Of a stretch of 42,654 nt of DNA, positions 8,299-16,197 are shown in pieces. Below the pieces are notes generated by a model. That model did no database searches and was not told the DNA's origin. It saw only the letters and a program-made list of their open reading frames with translations. Position 1 is the first letter of the stretch, and every line of letters starts with the position of its first letter. Where the stretch lies: the NCBI GenBank assembly GCA_937910305.1, contig CALEPS010000125.1:1-42654 (forward strand). The letters are read 5' to 3'. A program made the position numbers and the translations under genes. Origin of the DNA: an uncultured Bacteroidales bacterium. GTDB lineage: Bacteria > Bacteroidota > Bacteroidia > Bacteroidales > Paludibacteraceae.

Positions 8299-9582
8299 TT
8301 AATCAATTTCTTTTCGCTGATAAACACGTATCCAATCCACTTTCATTTGTATCGGTTGATTAAATATCGCGTCATTTACTTTTCCTCCCATTGAGCCTCC
8401 TATGGCCATATTGAGGAGGAGAAAATTCTCTTTGTTAAACGGCCAGTAATACTCATCGTCCATATTCTCCAGTGTCTCGGACTGGGTGGCATGCACTTTG
8501 CCGTCATATAGGAACCGGATCATATCCCGTCCGTATTCCTCTTCCTGCAACCATTCTATACCGTAGATGTGGTATTGGTTTTCCACTCCTTCATGGTATT
8601 GTCTGGTTGACCAGCAATTCCCGCCGCTCTTGTATGGATTATGCAACGCGTGTGATACCAACTGCGGTTCATTACCAATGTGCTCTACTATATCCGTCTC
8701 TCCGCAGGCAGGCCAGCCTACGCGACCGTAGTCGTTGCCCATCATCCAGAATGCGGGCCAGGTGCCTCCACCGGAAGGGAACATAATTCGCGCTTCTATC
8801 ATGCCGTAGAGAAACGTGCGTTTGCCCATTGTATTGATACGAGCGGAGGTGTACTGCCGTCCGCCGTAGTTCTCCCGGCGTGCCTCTATGATGAGGTTCC
8901 CGCTCTCAACACGCAAGTTGACGGGACGGTCGGTATAGTATTGCAGCTCATTATTGCCGCCTCCGTTACCGTTCACCTCTACGTTCCACGACGTGCGGTC
9001 CAGTTCCGTGCCGTCGAACTCATCAGTCCAGACCAACTCGTATTCGCCCCACTTATGCCGAACCGCCAAGTAACACGAAGCACTTTCTGCACCGTTGCTT
9101 ACCGTAATCGTTGTGTGCCCAGGACGCAAGGCGTGAAGCCAGCCTTCCTCAGCCACTATCGCTACTGTCGTGTCGGTCGAGGTCCAAGTGAGCGGCACAT
9201 CGTACATCGATATTACCTCCATCAACTGTACCGTACCCTTATCTACTTGCATGTATGCCTTGGGTAATGCCAGCGTAGAGCCTCTGGCGCTAACCACATA
9301 AACCTGACATACCGCCTGCGCCTTACCTGCAGTAACAGTAATGAGCGTTTTGCCTACACCAATAGCGGTTACCAACCCATCCTCAACGCGCGCAATAGAT
9401 GAATCTTCCGATTGCCATGTCACATCTGTTGTAGCTACTGCGGTCAACATCTGTGATTCCCCCACAGCCAGTTGCAGCACATTGGTTGACAGATGAATTG
9501 AATCTTCCACCGTCGTAGTTCCGCAACCCCAAAGCACGCAGGTTGCCAGACATACTATATAACCGTGCAAGCTTTTAGCCAC
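8299..9582 (-). CDS. Big2-Big2-GH16 lipoprotein, endo-beta-1,3-glucanase
   Basis: A 427-residue protein with signal peptide and lipobox LWGC. Two bacterial Ig-like (Big2) repeats follow: residues ~28-95 ('LAVGESQMLTAVATTDVTW', 'ARVEDGLVTAIGVGKTLIT') and ~100-175. The GH16 domain occupies ~180-425 with GETDIVE (E295 nucleophile, E300 acid/base) and 'GGTWPAFWMMG'. The Ig-like modules probably act as a spacer lifting the catalytic domain off the outer membrane. The stop is 4 nt before the next GH16 gene, so the two are translationally close. Its function overlaps the other two GH16 enzymes, but the loops around the active site differ, which may mean different chain-length preferences. Confidence 0.9.
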   Translation of the reverse strand: MAKSLHGYIVCLATCVLWGCGTTTVEDSIHLSTNVLQLAVGESQMLTAVATTDVTWQSEDSSIARVEDGLVTAIGVGKTLITVTAGKAQAVCQVYVVSARGSTLALPKAYMQVDKGTVQLMEVISMYDVPLTWTSTDTTVAIVAEEGWLHALRPGHTTITVSNGAESASCYLAVRHKWGEYELVWTDEFDGTELDRTSWNVEVNGNGGGNNELQYYTDRPVNLRVESGNLIIEARRENYGGRQYTSARINTMGKRTFLYGMIEARIMFPSGGGTWPAFWMMGNDYGRVGWPACGETDIVEHIGNEPQLVSHALHNPYKSGGNCWSTRQYHEGVENQYHIYGIEWLQEEEYGRDMIRFLYDGKVHATQSETLENMDDEYYWPFNKENFLLLNMAIGGSMGGKVNDAIFNQPIQMKVDWIRVYQRKEID

Positions 9583-9594
9583 AAAGAGAGAGAT

Positions 9595-10572
9595 TTACTT
9601 TTTGTAGCAGAAGATCGCACAAATCTCCAATTCGCGGCCTCCGCCCTCAACAACTAATGCCGGAGTATATACCACATTACTTTGACTACCAATGATAGTC
9701 TGCGACCAATCTAGGCCATCGGCAAACCACTCTGCCATTGACCATTCGGCTACATCCCATTCGCCATGGCTCTGCGAGATCATACCGCTATTCACAGCAT
9801 GTTCGCCACCCGTAGTGCTAAATAAGCGGACGCTCACGCTTGTACCAGCCAACCTACGCGGTGTGCGATAGATTATCACAAAGTCATAATCCTCTGTCAC
9901 TCCCGTGAAATCACATTCGCCCCACTGACGAATACCACCACAGATATTTCCCCATGCCAGCGAGCCGGATTTCCAATACATCCATTCCACATCCAAATCA
10001 CCAAAAGCCGAAGCACCCTTGCAGGTGCCGAAGTTAGCGTCAGTAACATCACCGTTCCAAATATCCATCGTGCAGGTCACACCTGGTCCAGGATTGCCCG
10101 GCGAGGCATATTCACCATTGATGCGATAGTCATGCACTGTACCTTTGATGCGGCTCAGTGCCTTGTCATCCATCAAGAATACGTAGTAGTCCGATCCCTC
10201 CAGATATTGCTCATACGAGGTGGTAGTACCGCCTTGTCCGCCTTGACCACCTGCATTGCCGACAGAAACGACACACGTCGCCACTTTCGACCCCGCAGCC
10301 GCTGCTACAACAGCCACGCCATCGGAGATGCCGGTCACTTGTCCATTTACAACTACAGCCACAGAGGGATTGGAAGTACTCCACTCTACGATAGCGGCAT
10401 TCTTCGGAGTGACGGTTGCGACCAGCGTTGCAGAAGCTCCAACCGTCAACTGTATAGTAGATTGATCCAACGTGACAGATTCTACATTGATTACTTCCGG
10501 AGTGTTAGGTTCCTTGCAAGCGAACAAGCAAAGACCTGCCATCAGCATAATGAAAATTTTATTCTGTTTCAT
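9595..10572 (-). CDS. Big2-domain lipoprotein, candidate surface glycan-binding protein (paralogue 2)
   Basis: A 325-residue lipoprotein (MKQNKIFIMLMAGLCLFAC). One Big2 repeat spans residues ~30-105, followed by a Gly-rich linker (GGQGGQGG) and an uncharacterised ~210-residue beta-rich domain beginning 'YLEGSDYYVFLMDDK' and ending 'ICAIFCYKK'. The same layout and the same start and end signatures occur in the lipoprotein at 13488-14498, so the two are paralogues. No catalytic motif is seen. Lying among GH16 genes and in an operon with SusCD, it is likely to bind the glucan at the cell surface; this is inference from position and architecture. Confidence 0.7.
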   Translation of the reverse strand: MKQNKIFIMLMAGLCLFACKEPNTPEVINVESVTLDQSTIQLTVGASATLVATVTPKNAAIVEWSTSNPSVAVVVNGQVTGISDGVAVVAAAAGSKVATCVVSVGNAGGQGGQGGTTTSYEQYLEGSDYYVFLMDDKALSRIKGTVHDYRINGEYASPGNPGPGVTCTMDIWNGDVTDANFGTCKGASAFGDLDVEWMYWKSGSLAWGNICGGIRQWGECDFTGVTEDYDFVIIYRTPRRLAGTSVSVRLFSTTGGEHAVNSGMISQSHGEWDVAEWSMAEWFADGLDWSQTIIGSQSNVVYTPALVVEGGGRELEICAIFCYKK

Positions 10573-10579
10573 GATATTG

Positions 10580-12097
10580 TTATTTTATGATTTGTCCGGT
10601 TATAGTATAAACATTCTCTCCTCTGCGGATGAGCAGCTGCCCGTTGCGGAGCACCTTTTCTCCCTCTCTTGAAGAGAGGGCCGGGGTGAGGTTTGTTGTT
10701 CCTTCCGGCTCTATGTCATCGGATGCCGACGGGCAGACAAACGACTGGTTGTTGTCGCCGCGCTGGTAGATACGGATCCAGTCAATATACATCGACCGCG
10801 GACCGTTCGCCATAGCGGTCACATTGTTTATGTTATAGATGCCCGGGAAATTACCTCCCACAGCAAGGTTCGCAATAATGAAGTTCGGTTTGCCGAACAC
10901 CAGTTGACGGTTGTAGTCCGCATCGTCATTGGGTTCCAAATCCGCATGGAAATAAGCTCCTTTCTCCGGATGAGCCTCTTTGTCCATATACATGTCGATG
11001 GATGTCGGCGTCCATATCATCGTCACTATATGGAAAGTGTCTTGCAGCGAATAGGACCAGGTAGCGTCCTGCGCGTCACTCCAGACGCTGTTCCACGCCG
11101 AGCCTACATGCATCGCACCGTTGAAGAAACGATCCTGTGTTCCTTTGGAGAAGGCATTCTGGTGTCCCATCTCTATGATATCGGTCTCTCCGCATTTGGG
11201 CCAGCCTACTTGGTCGAAGTTATTACCCATCTGCCAGAAAGCGGGCCATAAGCCGTTGGCTGTCTGCGGGAACTTGATACGCGCGTCAATACGACCATAG
11301 GTATAGGTCATCTTGTTCTTGGTGTTCACGCGTCCCGAGGTACAGGCTTTGCCTTGATAGTTCTCTTTGGTAGCCGTAAGGATCAAACAATGCTTGCCGG
11401 TAGTCGGTTCAACGCCGAGGGAAACACCTTTCTCGCAGTAGTACTGCAACTCGTTGTTGCCTCCGCCGTCGCCGTTCACCTCTATATTCCAAACCTTGGT
11501 ATCCAATGCTCCGTCGGTGAAATCTTCGTTCCAAACAAGTGTATATTCCCCGTCCTGTTCCGGTTCCGCTTCGTCGGCGCATTGGGCATTAGGAGTGGTA
11601 CGGGGAGTGGCATCATTGGAGAAGAGCACATCGTCAATCAGCACAACGGCGTTTTCTGTAATCTCGTCACGGTCAGCCATAAACATCAGGTAGTCAACCT
11701 GCGCTTTGCCGCTGATATCGAATACCACATCCTGCCATTGATTGGCAACGATAGTATTCACCGGTACTATATCAAGGTTTTCGCCATTATCCGTCACTTT
11801 CAGGTTCGGTTTGTGGCTGTTATTGCGATACATGAGCGCGTGCACGTATTTATAACCCGTCACGGCTTGCGGCAATGTATAAATAGCCCCTGACCAATTA
11901 TCACACTCAGGCGCACGCTCAATCTGCAAGCACTTGCAGCTGAGGTTCAATCCTTCCTGATGAGGGTTGTCCACTATCTCATTGCCACAGGAAACGGTAT
12001 TCCATGTCTTGGATGAGTTCTCAAAATCATCTACGGTTGTTTGCGCCTGCATTGTCGCGGCACAGAGCACGCATGCTATAAAGAATATCTTTTTCAT
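10580..12097 (-). CDS. CBM4-like/GH16 exported beta-1,3-glucanase with C-terminal tail motif
   Basis: A 505-residue protein with a type I signal peptide (MKKIFFIACVLCAATMQA). An N-terminal beta-sandwich (~22-165, 'VDDFEN...', 'VVLIDDVLF') looks like a CBM4/CBM11-type carbohydrate-binding module. The GH16 domain (~185-445) has GETDIIE (E304 nucleophile, E309 acid/base). The last ~28 residues carry the KVLRNG...Y-T-I-T-G tail found on three other exported proteins here, so it is probably sorted to the surface by the same route. Just before the tail, a palindromic element (10656-10693) encodes 'LTPALSSREGE'. It is 4 nt from the GH128 gene and 7 nt from the Big2 lipoprotein. Confidence 0.9.
   Translation of the reverse strand: MKKIFFIACVLCAATMQAQTTVDDFENSSKTWNTVSCGNEIVDNPHQEGLNLSCKCLQIERAPECDNWSGAIYTLPQAVTGYKYVHALMYRNNSHKPNLKVTDNGENLDIVPVNTIVANQWQDVVFDISGKAQVDYLMFMADRDEITENAVVLIDDVLFSNDATPRTTPNAQCADEAEPEQDGEYTLVWNEDFTDGALDTKVWNIEVNGDGGGNNELQYYCEKGVSLGVEPTTGKHCLILTATKENYQGKACTSGRVNTKNKMTYTYGRIDARIKFPQTANGLWPAFWQMGNNFDQVGWPKCGETDIIEMGHQNAFSKGTQDRFFNGAMHVGSAWNSVWSDAQDATWSYSLQDTFHIVTMIWTPTSIDMYMDKEAHPEKGAYFHADLEPNDDADYNRQLVFGKPNFIIANLAVGGNFPGIYNINNVTAMANGPRSMYIDWIRIYQRGDNNQSFVCPSASDDIEPEGTTNLTPALSSREGEKVLRNGQLLIRRGENVYTITGQIIK
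10656..10693. repeat. palindromic element inserted in the GH16 gene
   Basis: CCCTCTCTT-G-AAGAGAGGG at 10662-10680 is a perfect 9-bp inverted repeat flanked by TTTTCT and CCGGGGTGAGG. It is in frame and encodes the linker 'LTPALSSREGE' before the C-terminal tail. It resembles the five-copy array at 30901-31140. Confidence 0.8.
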
Positions 12098-12101
12098 ATA
12101 C

Positions 12102-13418
12102 TTAATTAAGTTTAAACCAGTTAATACGAGGTAAGCCCTTGGTACATTTCAAACGGAACACTTGCGTTCCTGCCTCCGGAGTAAAATCAACTTCGAGAGT
12201 AGTCCAGTTGGTTTTGCCTCCTGTAGTCGGCATAGATACCGCCTGTAGTTCCGTTTCATTGCCCTGTTCATCGACCTTATAAATCGTAATCTCCGAATCG
12301 CGGGTAGCGGAATAACGGATCTGGAAGTGCTTCACACCCTTGAGCACCTTGATTTGATAATCCATCCATTGATTGAGCGCTAGACCATCAATCTGCAAAA
12401 TACCATTCACATCTGTACAAATAGCAATGAGAGGAGAGGAATAACTCTCATCCACACTACATGCACGATAGTGCTCTGCCGGAATACGCTTACCGCACGG
12501 ATAAACGGCATCTTTGTCAAAAGAAGACATATTAACAAATACTATTCCGCGTTCTGTCAAGGCAGCCGGATTTGTCTTTGTTAGTAGCGACATATATGGT
12601 TCTGCTTCCGTAGCATAACCTCCACGAGGGATAAACCACGCATAGCGTTCCAAGTCCTTGTCCTGCTCCAACGCATTAATACATTGCGTCATGAATTGCA
12701 CTTGTGCTGCTGAACTTGATGTCCCTTCCCATGCGCAGAACTCCGTCAGCCACAGCGGTTTTCCGAATACCTTATAGCGTTGCAAATCGCTTAATGCAGC
12801 TTTTGCCGAGTTCATGTATATGTGTACGGCGATACCATAGATGTCATCAGGATTGACCAATTGGAAAAAAGACTGCAGCCATTGCACCCCATTACTCCAG
12901 CCTGCCAAAGTGCCCCAATTCATTGCAGGGGAAATCAGACGGGCATTATTATTTTTAGCTAATGCTACTACATCCCCCCATTTCTCAGCAGCCTGTGTCG
13001 GTGTCATATTTGCTTGATCCGTCAGGTTTGGTTCGTTATAGCCAAGCAGATAGTTCTGCTTATCTTTATGAGAAACATAATAGGCAGCAATACCATCTGG
13101 AGAATAATTGTTATTCCAGCACATGGGCACAAACTGGATGCCATACTGCTGATACTTGTTTTCTTGGACTTCCGCATGTGTATTCGCCCAATTGTAACTC
13201 CACGAGACAGCTGGGCCGAGCAGGTCAAAATCGGCATCCATCTGCCAGTTGAAACTTACGCCGCGCTTGGGACTTTTAACTTGGATATACGCATACTCAT
13301 TAGAGTCCACTATGGGTTCAGAATCATCTGGATTATTGGGCTCGCAAGCCGTAATGGACAATCCTAATAAAACACAGAATACAGATAGTTGAATGCTAAA
13401 TACTGATAGATTTTTCAT
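12102..13418 (-). CDS. GH128-CBM lipoprotein, endo-beta-1,3-glucanase
   Basis: The start is taken at 13418 (MKNLSVFSIQ); 13427 is an alternative. The lipobox is ITAC. Residues ~40-285 match GH128 (glycosyl hydrolase catalytic core): 'YLLGYNEPNLTDQANM' holds the acid/base Glu (E129 from the chosen start) and 'PLWLTEFCAWEG' the nucleophile Glu (E226). GH128 enzymes cut beta-1,3-glucans such as curdlan, laminarin or lentinan. The C-terminal ~120 residues form a CBM6-like sandwich ('HFQIRYSATRDSEITIY', 'VFRLKCTKGLPRINWFKL'). The signal peptide 'SVFSIQLSVFCV' is written by a short DNA repeat. It lies 4 nt before the GH16 gene and 60 nt after the Big2 lipoprotein, across a stable hairpin. Confidence 0.85.
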   Translation of the reverse strand: MKNLSVFSIQLSVFCVLLGLSITACEPNNPDDSEPIVDSNEYAYIQVKSPKRGVSFNWQMDADFDLLGPAVSWSYNWANTHAEVQENKYQQYGIQFVPMCWNNNYSPDGIAAYYVSHKDKQNYLLGYNEPNLTDQANMTPTQAAEKWGDVVALAKNNNARLISPAMNWGTLAGWSNGVQWLQSFFQLVNPDDIYGIAVHIYMNSAKAALSDLQRYKVFGKPLWLTEFCAWEGTSSSAAQVQFMTQCINALEQDKDLERYAWFIPRGGYATEAEPYMSLLTKTNPAALTERGIVFVNMSSFDKDAVYPCGKRIPAEHYRACSVDESYSSPLIAICTDVNGILQIDGLALNQWMDYQIKVLKGVKHFQIRYSATRDSEITIYKVDEQGNETELQAVSMPTTGGKTNWTTLEVDFTPEAGTQVFRLKCTKGLPRINWFKLN

Positions 13419-13440
13419 TGTCGTCATTGATTTTTAATAG

Positions 13441-13472
13441 AGAGCCGGCGGGAGAATCAACCCCACCGGCCC
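13441..13472 (-). terminator. intercistronic hairpin between surface lipoprotein and GH128 genes
   Basis: On the minus strand GCCGGTGGG pairs with CCCGCCGGC (one G-U pair) around a ~9-nt loop. It lies between the stop of the lipoprotein gene (13488) and the GH128 start. Only a weak T-rich stretch follows, and genes downstream lack their own promoter, so it is more likely an attenuator or mRNA-stabilising end than a full terminator. It would favour expression of susC-susD-lipoprotein over the enzymes. Confidence 0.5.
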
Positions 13473-13487
13473 AAGAGAGAATGTCAA

Positions 13488-14498
13488 TTATTTCTTATAA
13501 ATGAATGCGTAACCAAGATCAAGCTGAACGCCAGACATGTACGGACTACCAAGAACAGTCAGGATATTGGAACCATTGGTGGTAAATTCACCAAACTCCA
13601 AACCGGGGATTTCGGAGAGTTTGAACTCTTTATATACCCACTCTCCTGTAGCTGCCGGAGCAATATTGATTGTGCCGACACCGGTCTCTACCCCCTTATT
13701 GGTTGCTGCGTCAAATACATTGCTTCCGATCAGGTTGAATTCATATCCTGCCCCTTGGACTGAGTTCTTGAGAGCAATTGCAAGATACCACTCATCATAG
13801 TTGGTAATGTTGGTCTTGAGTGTATTCAATGCTGCCAAATCTTCAGCTGCGCCTTCACCAGTTGGGTTGTTTCCGTCGTTGATAGCAACGCACAAACCCA
13901 TACCTGCCCACGTGCCTCCGGTAACCTGAGCCATAGCAACCCAGCCTTCTGCCATATCAAACGGATCGGTTCCAACAGCCGTTCCACCAACAAATGTTTG
14001 ATCCCATGTATAGAGCCAACGAGAACCAGCACCAGCGTTATCATTCGGACCGAAGTTATACAATACTTTGTCCCCGAGATACTTTGCCGCACCTTCTTGC
14101 AGGAAGAACACATAGTAAGCAGACCCCTGCAGTTGTTTGAAATCAGCATAGTTACCATCTGCGGGAGGAGGAGTGGTGCCACCTTCTACAGTTACTTTAC
14201 AAACGGCTTTCTGACCGTCGGTAGCGGTAGCGGTAATGTTCGCCTCACCAGCTGCAATACCCTTTACCAAACCATTGGAAACAGTAGCTACTGCCTCATT
14301 AGAAGTAGCCCATGTTACCTCCATGTTAGCGGTCAACTGGAATGTTGCATCAACACTCACCTTAATCTCGGTCTCGTTGAGAGCTAATGTGGTTGTTTGC
14401 GGATCCTCACCACCCGAAGGGGTCTTTCCCTTACAAGCGTTGAAACCAACCAATGTCAGCGCTGCCAGCGCTACTGCAAAAAATTTGTTTGCTTTCAT
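13488..14498 (-). CDS. Big2-domain lipoprotein, candidate surface glycan-binding protein (paralogue 1)
   Basis: A 336-residue lipoprotein with lipobox FNAC. One Big2 repeat (~35-105, 'VTWATSNEAVATVSNGLVKG') is followed by a short linker with 'TPPPADGNYADF' and an uncharacterised domain beginning 'LQGSAYYVFFLQEGAAKYLG' and ending 'LDLGYAFIYKK'. It occupies the place directly after susD, where Bacteroidetes glycan operons usually encode a surface glycan-binding protein (SusE/SusF-like position). It has the same layout as the lipoprotein at 9595-10572. No enzymatic motif is seen. A beta-glucan-binding role is inferred from position. Confidence 0.75.
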   Translation of the reverse strand: MKANKFFAVALAALTLVGFNACKGKTPSGGEDPQTTTLALNETEIKVSVDATFQLTANMEVTWATSNEAVATVSNGLVKGIAAGEANITATATDGQKAVCKVTVEGGTTPPPADGNYADFKQLQGSAYYVFFLQEGAAKYLGDKVLYNFGPNDNAGAGSRWLYTWDQTFVGGTAVGTDPFDMAEGWVAMAQVTGGTWAGMGLCVAINDGNNPTGEGAAEDLAALNTLKTNITNYDEWYLAIALKNSVQGAGYEFNLIGSNVFDAATNKGVETGVGTINIAPAATGEWVYKEFKLSEIPGLEFGEFTTNGSNILTVLGSPYMSGVQLDLGYAFIYKK

Positions 14499-14611
14499 AA
14501 GTTTTGTTGTTTTAAAAAGTTAATTAAAAAGATTATTTATCCTAGTTAAACTAGTTACAGTGATTTTTCTGTCTTTTATCGGAAATCCTAATAAATACCA
14601 ACACAACGTAA

Positions 14612-16180
14612 TTAATATCCTGGGTTCTGCTCCAGCAGGCTGTTAAGTTGGCGTTGCTTGTTAGGAATAGGCAGCAGTTCGTGTATGCCCTTCTGGAACG
14701 GCAACATCTCTGCTTTCGCTTCAGCGCTCTCCTGCGCCATATAAGCCGTCATCACCTCATAAGCCACGCCCCACCGGCAGAGGTCGAACCAGCGATGACC
14801 TTCCATCGCTAACTCCATACGGCGCTCGTGACGGATAGCCTCCTGTAAAGTAGGCGACGATATTTCCACGCCATTGATCTTAAAACTATACCCCGGATAA
14901 TTAGCCAAACCGGCTCTGTCACGTACCTTGTTCAAATAAATGACAGCAGTACCATTATCTCCAGTTTCCTGACATGCTTCTGCATAAAGCAAATAAAGGT
15001 CTGCCAAACGAATCTGTTTGTTATTGAGCACGCCACGCGTATTGTGTGCGTTTTTATAGGTATAGCCCGTACCGTCTGCATTATACAAACCTGTCTTGCG
15101 GTTCAGATAGGAGGTGCCCAAATAGGTATCTTGATCGCCCAGATGTGCTGAATCCAACAATATGATGGTTGCATCGCGGCGAAGCGAATCGGCTTTTTCG
15201 TATTCATCATAGAGGTTATGGGTAGGTTTGTTGAATCCCCATCCCTCATCGCCCATATTGGTCGAACGAGAGCGGGTCAAAACCGTTGTAAATGTTCCGC
15301 GGGTCGAACCATTGCCGGGGCCATAATCAGAAGTAGCCTCATTCGCATATTGTATCTCGAATATTGACTCCGAATTATTCTCGCCAGCAAGAGTGAAGTT
15401 GCTTGCAAAATCAGGCACAAGCGAATATTCCGATGCCTGCTCGCTCAGGAATTTATCGCCCCATTCTTTAGCTTTGGCATAGTCATGCATGTACATATTC
15501 ACTTTGACCAGCATCGCCTGCGCGGCTCCTTTAGTTGCACGTCCCATATCGGCGCCCCCCGTTTTACTCTTGTTCCATAGGCGTGACTCGGCATTCTCCA
15601 AATCGGATATTATCTGTGCGTAGATTTCATCCGCGCTTGAGCGAGCGCGCTGCCAGTTCTCATCGCTATTCTCTATCGCCAAACTCAGAGGAACGCCACC
15701 GAAAGTACGTACTAAACGGAAATAATAGTATGCACGTAAGAAATAGCACTCGCCTAACAGACGCTGTTTCAGTTCCTCGTTCATATCCGAATCACAAGCG
15801 ACAGTAGGGATATAGTGCAGCGACAGGTTGCAACGGGCTATTCCCTCATACTGGGCTTTGAAGAAATCTTCCGCGATCTCATTATCCGCATTAGATTTGA
15901 AGTTCTCCAATTCATACGCAGCAGCCATGTCAGCAATATTCTGTCCTCCCTTTAGAGCATCATCGGACATCACATCACCGATAAACCATTCGCTATAATA
16001 GGTATTATTATATTCCCATGCCAACGGTACATAGTTGGCATTGACATTATAAATACAAGCCTGGCCGGAAACGAAATAGTCCGACAACTGGGTTACACCA
16101 GGAGTGGGTTCAGACACCCAGTCGCATGAAGACAATCCCAGGACACAAAGGGCTAATAGTATATAAACTGATTTTTTCAT
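14612..16180 (-). CDS. susD: SusD/RagB-family surface glycan-binding lipoprotein
   Basis: A 522-residue lipoprotein (MKKSVYILLALCVLGLSSC). It has the SusD N-terminal TPR-like region ('LLGECYFLRAYYYFRLVRTF') and the C-terminal RagB part ('LYLLYAEACQETG', 'IRHERRMELAMEGHRWFDL', ending 'LLEQNPGY'). SusD proteins cap the SusC pore and hand over oligosaccharides. It starts 17 nt after susC. The 113-nt gap to the next gene (14499-14611) is AT-rich and holds only a small TAGTTAAACTA palindrome. The substrate, beta-1,3-glucan fragments, is inferred from the co-encoded GH16, GH128 and GH81 enzymes. Confidence 0.95.
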   Translation of the reverse strand: MKKSVYILLALCVLGLSSCDWVSEPTPGVTQLSDYFVSGQACIYNVNANYVPLAWEYNNTYYSEWFIGDVMSDDALKGGQNIADMAAAYELENFKSNADNEIAEDFFKAQYEGIARCNLSLHYIPTVACDSDMNEELKQRLLGECYFLRAYYYFRLVRTFGGVPLSLAIENSDENWQRARSSADEIYAQIISDLENAESRLWNKSKTGGADMGRATKGAAQAMLVKVNMYMHDYAKAKEWGDKFLSEQASEYSLVPDFASNFTLAGENNSESIFEIQYANEATSDYGPGNGSTRGTFTTVLTRSRSTNMGDEGWGFNKPTHNLYDEYEKADSLRRDATIILLDSAHLGDQDTYLGTSYLNRKTGLYNADGTGYTYKNAHNTRGVLNNKQIRLADLYLLYAEACQETGDNGTAVIYLNKVRDRAGLANYPGYSFKINGVEISSPTLQEAIRHERRMELAMEGHRWFDLCRWGVAYEVMTAYMAQESAEAKAEMLPFQKGIHELLPIPNKQRQLNSLLEQNPGY

Positions 16181-16197
16181 ATTCTTGTCCTCCCTGA

